64,000 nt of DNA, taken from positions 1,176,373 through 1,240,372 of the forward strand of contig NW_020312935.1 of NCBI RefSeq assembly GCF_003265705.1, written 5' to 3'. A program made the position numbers and the translations under genes. Positions 48,101 through 60,100 of this stretch are shown here, piece by piece; the stretch's first letter is position 1; every line of letters starts with the position of its first letter. The notes under the pieces were generated by a model. That model saw only the letters and a program-made list of their open reading frames with translations, was not told the DNA's origin and ran no database searches. Origin of the DNA: Callorhinus ursinus. Lineage: Eukaryota; Chordata; Mammalia; Carnivora; Otariidae.

Positions 48101-51100
48101 GTGAGAGATGGATATGTGTTGCTTGAAAACCACCCAGTCTCTGCTATTTTGTTATAGCAGTCCAAACAGACTACAAGAGGCCCAAGTTAAGTACCTGCAG
48201 CCAACACTACTCATCACTTACTCTCTACCAGGTACTATTTGAAACGCTCAATAAGGACTCCCTAATTAAATCTTCACAACAGCTCGATGAGGTAGGTATT
48301 GCGATGGTCCTTGGTCTTCAGATGACAAAACTGAAGCTCAGAGAGCTAGTAAGTGGCTGAGATAAGTTAGCCTGGCACCAAAGCTCACACTCTTAACCAA
48401 CTTTGCTGGGTGGTCTACCTCCTTAACGGGTAAGGGCTTATCCTTGGTTACTTCTGCCACGCCAGGCCCATGGCAGTGACTTGCAGGATTTTTCACTTTA
48501 GGGGTAACTGGAAGCCACAACATAAAGAACATACAGTGTATTGTCTAGAACCTTTTTTTTTTTTTTGACGATGAGGGCTCCATCCTGATTGTAATCTAGG
48601 TAAGGAAAAGCAAGCCACAATTGACCTTGCCTTGAAGTGACATCCCACAAAAAGTTTTGTTGCAAGATGAGTAGTGGAGGAATGTACCCAGAATCTCCAT
48701 GAAGCTCTCCAGAGGGATTTCTGTGAGAAATGGCCACTTCTATAAAAGCTCCAGAAGGTGTCCCCACTGCTACATACTCTTCGAAAGACGGCCAAACAGG
48801 TAGGTAGGCTGTGAGTTCTCCCTTGTAATCAGTTTCAAAGCCCTTTAGAAATACTTTCAAAACAGGATGGTTTTTTCAAGTTCATTTCTTTTAATGTCTG
48901 GTCTTCAGTAGATGTAGCCAGCTTTGGGGGATTTTAATTAATATGAACACATAGATAAATCAAATAGACTCTTTTTAAGAATCAGATCACTAAATGAACC
49001 AAGCAGACATAACCCTAACTCAGGTTCAAATATGCACTGGTGCTTTCCACTGATTTCTTTAGAAGCCAGCTTCGCTCACACTGAATATCTACGAGCCTGG
49101 TACCCTACGCTGGGGCTGGAGGCACCGGGAAAATGCCTTAAAAAGAATGAATCTATAATAAGGTGCCTAGAATTCTTCTGTAACAACATTAAAGCAGGAT
49201 GAAAAGTTTCATTACACTCAAAACTGAAATGAAAAACAGCTCAGTTCATTTCTTCACGGGGTAACAGACGTGGTATCTCAGGAAATTGGATGAACTGACT
49301 GCAAACAGAAGTAGATGATACGATCCCTTCCGGTGATCACCTTCAAGTTACATATGAAATGAGCAAAAGGCCCACCCTCTTCAAAGGTCTCCTTCAAAGG
49401 TTTGGCCTTGATCTCTTGTGGGCCCACTACAAAGGAACTTGTTTCTGGAAGCTCAGACTTGAGAGATGGCTATAGTCTTCCCATCAGTCCCAGAGGTTAA
49501 TCTGACCCCTTGGGCAGATAAATTCTCTGGCCCATGATAGCAGGAGAGGAGATTCTAGGTGGATGGGCCATGGGTGGCCTGATGAGGAAGGCATGGGAAG
49601 CTTCTAGGGGCATCACCATGGAGTATAAGCAGGTCAACTGGAGGCTGACCTCATGCTGTTCTCTTTCACTAGGGGCTTCAAATTTACTAAGAAGGTCACA
49701 CATTTATAATGGGGGTGATGCAACATTTGCTTTATTATTATAAAATTTGGAAATTTGGCCAAGGACACGTATAGGGGGAAAACCATCATCTCCAGGCCAA
49801 GAAGAGGGCCTAGAATGGATCCTTCCCTCATGGCCCACAGAAGGAACCAACCCTGCCAACACTTTGATCTCAGGTTTCTAGCTTCCAGAACTGTGAGAAA
49901 ATGCATTTCTGTTGTTTTAGCCTTCCAGTCTGAGGTAAACTAGCAAACTAACATAAAATAGCACACTAATATAAACACTCAATGTTCCTTGGAACTTTCT
50001 CTGTGGGAATTCCTGTTAGCTTGTCCATAACTCAAAATTAAAAAAAAATATATATATATATATATTTAAATTGGCATTTTAGCCCACTGTGTTACTGGAA
50101 ATGGAACTGTTTCCCTGCCATTTAAAAACAAATTCCCTTTTCTTGGTTTATGTGGCCACTTCCTTCTTTCTCAGCCTTCTTTGCTGAGTCCCCTAATTTT
50201 GCTTACTCTTCCCATCAGAGTCCCTTTCTTGGGCCTCCTCGAATCACAGAATGCTAACCTGAGAAAGCACATATCCTGGTAACCCCAGCACCTCATCTGC
50301 AGGGTGGAAAGAAGATAGACCGAAGAAGACAAAACTGCACATCCTGCAAACTCCTTGCATGTTGTCACTGGACTGAGAAGAACTCAGATTTCCACCCTCA
50401 TCTTTGCCATCCCCTGTTTCTGCCAGAAGTTCTTAAATGAACAGATGGGGCTAAGGGCCATCTGTAAATGCATTGTGAGGAGCTAAGTGTCTAAGACAGA
50501 GATTTACAAATCTGTTATTTTTTTTTTTTAAACGCATCCATGAAAGTCCTGTTCACTGGAAACTATTTCTGTTGTTCACTTGGTGTCATGTAGCACCCGA
50601 CTACTCACCAGGTTGTGCTGAAGGAGCTCAATTCCTACACTGATTCTTGCTCTGTGGTGGGGGTGGGTACATATTCACGGAGCTTTATTGTCATCTTGTC
50701 CAGTCCCAGACCCTCTTTCTCCTACTACCACCAAATCTGGACTGTTCCCCTCCTCACACAACAGCACTATCACCAACCTACCTAGTTCCTTGAACCGAAA
50801 ATCTAGCCACCAACCTTGGTAGACCCTTTTCTTCCCCCTCATAACCAGCCCCTCAGCAAGTCCTATTCGGTCCTCCTCTAAGATACCTCTCACCTGCCTA
50901 CAGACCACGACAGTTCTCACATTACTGAAGTCCTTGGTACCACAACTTATACATTTAGCTCATATTGGGGATCGCACTTGTCAATTTCTCTTTCCCATTC
51001 TTTCTCCTGACGCCAACCCAACAGCTACTCCAACTTGACTGCTGTCAAGCCCTGCTGTTACTTCTTGCTCAGGCCAACCTGATTCTTAGAGGCCAATATG

Positions 51101-54100
51101 GCATCCTTCAAATATTGTGAAAAATCAAAACAAAAGGTTTTAAAGTGAGGTTCTGCAGTGGTTCTCTGGTGACACACTGTGAAGCACAAGAAGGAAGAGC
51201 CAGTTTGGGTTCCTGGCTTTTGAGGTGCAGGGAGGTGGCTGGGCCCCACAAGCTGCCTCTCCACGTCTCAGCACACGTGTTTTGATGGTGAGTGGGGATG
51301 AGAACATGCAAGAATGAGTCAGACAAATACTAAAACCACCACCACCACAACCAGCGGTTTATAAATTCATATGGACAGGGATGGGTCTCATTTACCTCTG
51401 CAATCTCCACAGCACCCAGCGCAATGTTTGGATAGAGTATTCACAGAAGGTTCATTTAAATGAAAGATGGATATATAGTAATAGAATATATAGAAAAATA
51501 TTCTTTGATGTGTCAGTAAAGACAGCGGTTAAGGCAAGGGCTTTGCACTCAGTGCACACCTGGAATCTGGGTCCATTGTGTGGGCTCAGTTTCAAGGGGA
51601 GAACATTAATACTTCCCAGGACTGCTGTGTGACATGAGCTAAGATATGTAATGGGGTTAGAATGTGGCTGGCACAGAGAAGCACACAATTATAGTTACTT
51701 TTATGGTCAAAATTACAGAACTTCCTCTCATGCTCTTAAGATTTGGCCCTACACAATTGTCTACAGGAAATAATTGCTACAGGAGACATATTTCGCTCTG
51801 AAAGGCTGCTAAAAGAGGTTTTTCTCATAGTAAAGATACGGATTTGTTCCCAGCATTGGTGGTCTGATCCTAAGGTTTCAAAGATGGGGATGTTATCGTT
51901 CATGTGAAAGGTCAAAGCTGCAGAAGGAGAAAAGGTGAAGGTGCCTACGAAGCTGGAGCTCTGTGCTCCATGGTGACAGGGCAGTGGGGTTGGGAATAGG
52001 CACAGAGGCCTCATCGTGAGTTGCTTTCCCGTGTCTGAGGGGCCTAGCAGCTGACCATGTCCCTGGGGCACTGGTAAGGTCCCTCAGATGGCCTTCGGAG
52101 AAGCTGGTGCCAAATTTCATAATCAGATGCCCATTTCTTTGGCTGGGACTCGCCAAGGAAACACAAAGGGTCTGATCGGTCATTGTGGTGGGTGTCTTCG
52201 CTCTTTGTGATCTGGGATCCAGCCTCCCTTTCTCGGCTTCGGTGCCTTATGTTCCCCTCTGGCAATTAGCCTCTCTCTCACTTGCAGCCTAGCTCTGGGG
52301 CAGCACTGGGTTCTTCGGGCCTTAGCTGAGGAATGGACACAAGAACCAACCACAGCCAGTGAGTTGCAGCAAAACATTTGTTGGCACTTATTTCAGAGAA
52401 AGAGCCTCTACCTCTTTTCCCTAGACTTGAACCTGGCATATGAGAGCTGGAGCTGCTGGAGCTTCTGAGTCATCTCGCAACTGTGTGTGCAGGGCCTGCC
52501 CGAGAATGGAGCTGACACAGCAGAGGGCAGAGCAAAGAGATGGTGGGGGAGATAGGAGGTACAGGTGACATTGCCTGACCTTGGCTCAAGCTGTGCCTGA
52601 AGCCTATACCTAGACACTTTCCGTTACATGAGCCAATGCTTTTTTTTCTTTTTTAAGTTAGAGTCCCGTTTGCTATAAATGAGAACCCAAAAGTTCCTTA
52701 TGGCGTTATAAAGTCATCAGTATTGAAAATCCATTTTTAGAAGCCAATTTGGACTGGCAGAGAGTAGAGGGAGCACGAACACTTGGTGCTGGCAAGGTTG
52801 GGGTGTCTGGTAGGTTGAATAATGGGCATCCTCCACGTGTCCCTGTTGGAACCCCCATAACCTGTGAATGTTTCCTTACATGGCAAAAGAGGGACTGTGC
52901 AGATGTGATTAAGTTAAAGTCTTGTGACGGGGGAGATGGATCTGGGTGAGGCCAATGATATAATCGCAGGTGTCCTTACAAGAGGGTGGCAGAGCGTGAC
53001 GCTACTGCAGAGAAAAGAGGGGGAGGTGGCGATCTCAGCAGAGGCAGAATGATGGGAAGACACTATGCTGTGGGCTTTGAGGACGGAGGAAGGGGCCAGG
53101 AACCAAGGAATGCCAGGAATGTGGCTCTAGAAGCTAGAAAAGGCAAGAAGGGGATTCTCCTAGGTTTTCCCTAGAGCCTCTGGAGGGAGTAGAGGGAGGA
53201 TGGTCACGTCCATACTTGGCTGAGGGAAGTGGATTCAGACTCTTGACCTCCAGAATGGGAAGAGAATAACTTTACTTTGTTCTAAACCACTCAGTGTATG
53301 ATGATTTGAGGAGTAATAAGAAACTAATACGGTGGTGGGGGCAGGAGGAGGGTAGCCCCCCTTCCCACTGGCTTCATTCCTTGGGCTGTGAAATCATCCT
53401 GACTCAGACACAGGTTGAAGAGAGTTAAGGAAGAAAGGGGCCTGGAGGGGCTTCGAGCTTGACTCGGCGTTGTGCCCAAGGCCAGCTGTGGCCACTGCTT
53501 CTGTCCCCACTCTGGCCCCTTCGGCTCCCTCATCAGAGCTGCGTTTCCTCCTGTGCCAGGGCTCCCTGCTTGCTTTTATCGCTTATCTAAACTTCTCTGG
53601 GAGGTGGACAAGAAAAAAATGTGAGTGCAGGAGCTTCAGGCTTTCTGAGGCATGCAGGGCCGGTGGGGAACAGAGAGGGGTATTTATGGAAGGGACCGAA
53701 GCTTAGGCAGCGAGAGGCACCTGCAGCCCTCAGGCTTCAGACTGATTTCAGGAGAAAATGTCTCAAAGCCGCCCCTGGGATGCTGCTTCTCAAACATGGT
53801 CTGGTATTAACATTTAATTAATGAACATTAATTAACATTTTTTTGGTTTCCTCAATAAAGGAGTATCTGTCAGGGCTGGCATTTACCCAGCACGTATTAC
53901 ATGAGAGGCACAGCTCCAAGAACTCTGCAGGTAGGGGAGTCCAAGGTCACAGGGGGCAAGCAGCTGAGCAGGAAGATCCTCAGAGTCCAGGCTCTTGGCC
54001 AGCGCACTGAGCAGCTTGGGACAGCTGGATGCGAGGATACCCTGGGCCTGTCCCCATGCAATCAATAAAGCTGTTTTTGTTTCAAAAGAAAACTAAAGAA

Positions 54101-57100
54101 CCTGGCTGTGGGGAGGCGTGGTGGGAAGGACAGGGAGGTGCACTGGGCAGCCCGGCTCCAGCCTTGGTGAATGCAGCCTGGCACAGGAAAAGGATTTTCT
54201 ACCCTTTGTCTGAAAGAAAGGGGTCTGGGTCCGTCATCTTGGTGTCTAAGGACCCAGTAGCTCCAAAACTTTAGGGTCCCGGGGAGTGCTTCACTTAGCG
54301 GCACTTGGTGTGAAGGAATGAAGGAGAGGAAGGGACCCTTTGAGCACCAAAAGACAGCCAACAGTTTCAGATTTTCTTTTTTATCTCAGTGACACATGCG
54401 CTTCTAGACACATCTCATTCAGTCCTCATGACAGCTCCTTCAGGTGTCTGCATTATCCATACTTTATGGGGATATAAACCAGAGCACAGGGTCATATGGC
54501 CAGGAGGACAGAGCCCGGATTCTAACTGGCTATGTCCGACTCCACAGCCCAGGACCTCAACGACCACCAATATATCATGACTTAGAAAAGTTCCACTTTG
54601 GGGGCAACAGAAATTGAGGAATGATGCAGAGACAGATGGAAGCATCCAGAAACGAGGCTTCCCCTACCTTCCCTCCAGTCCTTCCACCCTCCTCTTCCAA
54701 ACACAATGTCAGACAACTGATGCTCATCACAGAAAAATCAATGTGAGAACAACACGTGTTCCTCTGCTTCAGGGCTGGGTGCCCTCAGGCCCCTGTGCTT
54801 GATTTATCTATAATCTGATCTGGAAACAAAAAGGCCACACTGGAGAAAGGGGAACCCTCTTACACTGTTGGTGGGAATGCAAACTGGTGCAGCCACTCTG
54901 GAAAACAGAATGGAAGTTCCTAAAAAAGTTGAAAACAGAGCCACCCAATGACCCAGCAATCACACTACTAGGCATTTACCACAAAGATACAAATATAATC
55001 ATTCAAAGGGACACCTGCACCCCAATGTTTATAGCAGCAAGATCCACAATAGCCAAACTGTGGAAAGAGCTGAGATGTCCATTGACAGATGAATGGATAA
55101 AGAAGAGGTGGTATATATACACAATGGAATACTACTCAGCCATCAAAAATGAAATCTTGCCATTTGCAATGACGAGGATGGAACTAGAGGGTATTATGCT
55201 AAGTGAAGTAAGTCAACCAGAGAAAGACAATGAACATATGATTTCACTGATATGTGGGATTTAAGAAACAAAACAGAGGACCATAGGGGAAGGGAGGGAA
55301 AAATAAAACAAGACGAAACCAGAGAGGGAGACAAACCCTAAGAGACCCTTAACTCTAGGAAACCAACTGAGGGTTGCTGGAGGGGAGGAGAGTGGAGGGA
55401 TGGGGTGGCTGGGTGATGCATTAAGGAGGGCATGTGATGTAATGAGCACGGGGTATAAGACTGATGAATCACTGAACTCCACCTCTGAAACTAATAATAC
55501 GCTATATGTTAATTAATTGAATTTAAATAAAAAAATAATAAATTTTTTTAAAAAGGCCACGCTGTCCTTGGAGACCACTTGGCCACGTGCTCTAAGTTCT
55601 AGCATCACCTCAGCTTTGCGGCCCTGAGCTGGGGCAAAGATGCCAGCCGAGCTAACATCTTTCTCACCTCCTAGGGGTTAAAGGCTGCTTCACGTGTGGG
55701 CTGCCTGTGTGTCTCTTCCACACAGATGCCGTGAAGCATCATTTTCTCGACCAGCTGAGCAGTCACGCCAAAGAGACAGACCCAAGAAGGGACACGTTCC
55801 TACAGCGCTGGCTCTTGCCAGCAGACATACCTGCACCTTATCTTTCACCCCGGCTTCCTCATGACATGTGTATGTACGCACGGCCTGGCCTGTCAGCTCC
55901 CAAAGTCAGTCCCGAACCCAGTCATGTACATGAACTCACGTGGATAAGCAGGTGTCTAAGACAACGACCGGCTTTCCTCTTAGGGAGTGCTTTCTTAGCA
56001 TGCTTGTCCATTTTGCTTCTGTCTTTGTTCTTTTATGTGATATGAGGGCCAACTCGGAAAAAAAATAAAAAGCTTAAACAAGAGAGATGCTTTAAATGGC
56101 CCAGAAATGCCTACAAAATCACATCCATGCACACATGCGTGTGTACACATGTGTGCACACACAGCAGATGTATGTGTGCTATGACAGGGAGAGATGGTGA
56201 GAGTGGCTGGACATCCTCATATCCAGCCAGCCCTAATAAAAGAAAAAGAAAAGCCTCTTTCTTTTACTAACAGTAAGACTTAGGGAAATTCTAATTGGAA
56301 AAGAAAGGTTAGTGTTGGTATACCTGATAAAAGTGACCTTTAGCCAATGAGTGGTTTATGTTTTTCTGACTATCTGCAGAGAAAGCCTGTCTGAAAGGCA
56401 AGTGGCATTTTTTTTTCTAATCAAGGTGACATTTATACCTTGAACCTTTCCATTTGATAGGTGCCAAGAAGCCAACAGAAAAGAATCTTTAATCAGCGAT
56501 GAAATGATTCTCCCTCACCACAAATACCCAGGGCGGGGGGAGCAGTTACAAATTAGAAAATACCTTTTGAGGACCTACTCTGTGCTGGGCTCTGGGATCC
56601 AGAGGTGACAGGACGGATGAGCTCCCTGGCCTCGAGGGGATGAAGAGCCAGCCGGGACGTTGGACACTGAGCCATAATTACAAGTGTGATGTATCCCGAA
56701 GGAGATGGGCTACCAGGGCCCACAACAGGGGAGGCCAGGTAAGGAAGGGTCTCCAGACAGCTTCCCGGGGAAGCTCACTGGGGCTGAGACTTGACAAGGG
56801 AGCAGGGGCTGGTGAGGTGGGGCGTGGGAAAGAGCTTCCAGCAGAGAGTGCAGGCTTAGACAGGAACGGCACTGGACGGGAAAGGGGCCGGCATGGTGGG
56901 GGCAGAGCGAAGTGAGAAGAAACTGGGGAGAAACACAGGGACAGCCCACGCTGAGCTTTACTGAGCAGAGTAGGTATTTTGTACTTCATCCTGAGAAGCG
57001 TGGGTCCTCACTGAAGGCTGAAAACCAGGGCAGTGACCTGTTCATCACTTGGTTACCTGGATGGATGATGGAGTCCGGCTGGGGGCATTAAAATGGTCCA

Positions 57101-60100
57101 GACAAGAGAGGATGGTGACTTGAATTAGGGTAATCACCATGGACATGGGAATGAGGAGGTTTTAGAAGGCAGAATAGGTAGCACTTGGTGATGGGCTTGC
57201 TGAGTGAGGTCAGGGATGGGAAGGAATCTAGGTGCCTCTCAGGACAACACTGTGATTCTTGGGGACGGGTGGCTCTGGAGGAGAGGCAGGGAGGGGGCCT
57301 GGGAAGAGCCCGAGTTTGGCACGGGCCATGTTGGACATGATTCACCTGGGAAACACCCAGGAGGAGCTGTCAAGAAGGAGAAGGCCTTGGGACTCAGCAG
57401 AGGGTCTAGGTGGAGACAGTCAGAAGCCTCCGTGACAGGCATTAGCTGCCATTACAAGAAGAGCAGGGGCCTAGGAGGAAGCCCTGCATCCCACAAACAG
57501 TGCACCTGCTCCTGGCCCAGGGCTGAGAAGGCGTGGAAGGTTGAGGGGATGAGCAGGAAAGCAGGAGAGTGCAGTGTTATTCAAAGCAAGAAAGGCAGGT
57601 GTTTTGGAAGCAGGGGTTGGGTAGCCATGTTGAATGAGGCTGAGTTATCTTTCTGAAGAAAAAAGAAAGCAGACTTTGTTGCCTCTGGTTTACAAATCTC
57701 CCCACTGCTTCCAAGAGTCTTTTAAACTCCTTATCTCAGGCACCAGGCCTCTCACATATGACTGCCAAGCTACACCCTAGACTTCTCCCTGGCTTCTCCC
57801 CGGCCAGTGAAGTCTGTGCTCTAGCCACGCCGACGGGCCCTCTGTGGACACTGGTAGATGCATCCTCGCCCTTCCAGGCTTCATTCTCCCATATGTCAGC
57901 TTTTGTCGGGAGATCTGCCTGACTCCCACCCCATTCAGTCCACGGGGTTCTGAGGTCACCACGGCAGCCCTTGGTGTGGGGCAGGTGGCCCAGACAACGC
58001 TGATCAGTACTTTGCCCTCCACTGAGCCACTGACTTGGGGAGGGGACAGGCAATGTGACTGAAGTGGTCTGATCAGAGTGAATTTCCAGAGAGTTCTGGG
58101 ACAAGGCCTAATGTTCCTTTCTGGGAGCTCAGATCTGCAAGGATGCGGCCCCAGGAGTGCCGGCAGCCATGTGGGGACCATGGAAGAAAAGCTGACCTGA
58201 AAACTTGGCTAACACACGAGAGAGAGCAGAGCTGAAAGATGGGGCCCCTGGCTCTGGTGACACTGTTTGAGCCTCACTTTAAGCTGGGCCGGAAGCCAGA
58301 GTGAATCTGGACTTTCGAGTTGTAGGAGCCAGTGAATGTCTTTTCTTTTTCGTTTTTGTTTGGGGTCAGGTTTCCTGTCACTTGTGACAGAATGCAATCC
58401 ATGAATCCTAACTAACATAAACATGCTATTCCTGTTAGGTAGAGTGTTTCCTTGTTGCTCCACCGGAGACACTGAACTGTGCTTCTCAGGGCAGTCTTCT
58501 TGGATTCTTCTGAGCTGTCATCCCTGCTCTGTCCTTCCTCAGAGCCTGGTGTTATCACATGTTCCCTCTGCTTCCCCCAAAGCCTCAGGCCAGGGATAAA
58601 GTCTTATTCACTTTTATATCCCTGACGCCTCACACATTGTCTGATGCATAAGAGTCACTTATCCAATGTTTTCTGAATGACTCTCTGAGTGAATGAGTGA
58701 ATGAGTGAACAAATGAATTATAAGCAGAGGTTTGATATTGAGATATAGGAAGATCCTTAAGATGGGGAAAATGGTTAAAAAGATGCTTAAACCATGAAAA
58801 ATTAAGTGCATCATTTCCAGTATTGGCCAAGTATATTTTCAAAATGCCATTATTTTAATTATGGAAATGGCCTCTCAAAAATGAAAAATAAAGCATGTCC
58901 CTGGCTCCTGGATAGAATAAACTCATGTAGCTATGTTACATCAAAATAACTTCACAGAATCTGGTATTCAAAGTTCATTAGGTCAGGTTGGCTGATTTCA
59001 TCCCAAACCAAAACAGTCCTTGGCATCTAATGAGCAGGCTCTGTCATTCGGGCCCCGGCCCAGCTTCAGGGCTACGCTGGGTCATCATTAGATGTCTTTG
59101 AAAGACATCGAGAGCAAGCCGTGGTTACCATGGTAACAAGCAAGGGAAGGGAAAAGCTGGCTGTCATCTACAAGATGAGGCTTGCATATAGGAAGTACCG
59201 TCGAGCCAAGGAAACAACATGAGACTTTCCTATTCAGAGTGGCTACTGGACATTCAGGGGCTGAACACAGAGCTGGCCAAACATCCAAGAGGGAGATATA
59301 CAGAAGCCCGTTTGTTCTGGTCACCAGTGAGGCTTTGGACTCCCCAAGAAAATGTTCCTAAGGCCCGAAACAGGCTGTTTATTGTTTTTTTTAAGGAGTG
59401 TTTTCCAAATTAAGTTTGGATTTAGCTTTTAATTGAACAGAGAGACACTTCTAAATCCAAATATCGTGAAAACGGCTTTCCTCTTTCAGCACTCACCACC
59501 TCCCACTACTTTGTGCAGATATATACGTCTGCATGGACATGTGTGTGTATATATATGGGGTAGACTCGAACCCACTGAAATATGCAGAGCCTGGAGCTCA
59601 GTGCAGCACATACTCAACGTATTGTAATCCTCGATTCGTGCTTGGGTTTGAAATGCTTAAGAAAACGCTATAAAGACTTCATTTTTTAGTGACGAATTTC
59701 TAATGATCCAACCACTCAATTCAAAATTAAAGCAGGCTTATGGATATTGAACTGCTAATCTGGGGGAAATAGGGGCTCTCAACTCAAAGATGTTTCATCT
59801 GGTTTTCCCATTTGAAAATCTAGGATGAACCATGATTTGAGGCCCTTTGTTCTTTCTGTCAGTAATCAGTTGTTGGAACTGAAATGTGAAAGACCAGCAC
59901 ACAGAATTCAGGAAACCTAGTGCAAAGCCGAAAGGAGAGGAAAATGACCAGTAGAGAAGAGCTCTGAAGAACTGCCGGGCAGGTGGTACCTTATCTGATT
60001 TTCCTCGTTGTCCACCAGGAAGAACCAGCGGAACTTCACCACCAAGGGGCTGCAGTTGGTCATTGTTATGTATCGGATCACCTCAGTATCATTCAGGATA

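Larger units (their letters stand above)
44546..59989 (-). other. HYDIN: HYDIN intron (15,444 bp), largest in the window
   Basis: Contains the MER5, MIR, L2, MaLR and L1 pieces listed. Unassigned stretches include 44560-45020, 45200-46180, 46220-46840, 47080-47600, 48870-49740, 51700-52800, 53340-53870, 55560-56520 and 57900-59980. I translated the minus strand for a further HYDIN exon and found none, and the phases of exons 1 and 2 already fit. Confidence 0.85.

Noticed and set aside
54887..55264. 125-codon plus-strand frame as a host gene
   Set aside because: It is the C-terminal end of L1 ORF2 in a 5'-truncated insertion with target duplication.
44546..59989. A missing HYDIN exon inside the 15.4-kb intron
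   Set aside because: The Arg codon is split 2+1 between exons 1 and 2 and rejoins as NQIRFV, as in the family, so no exon is missing.
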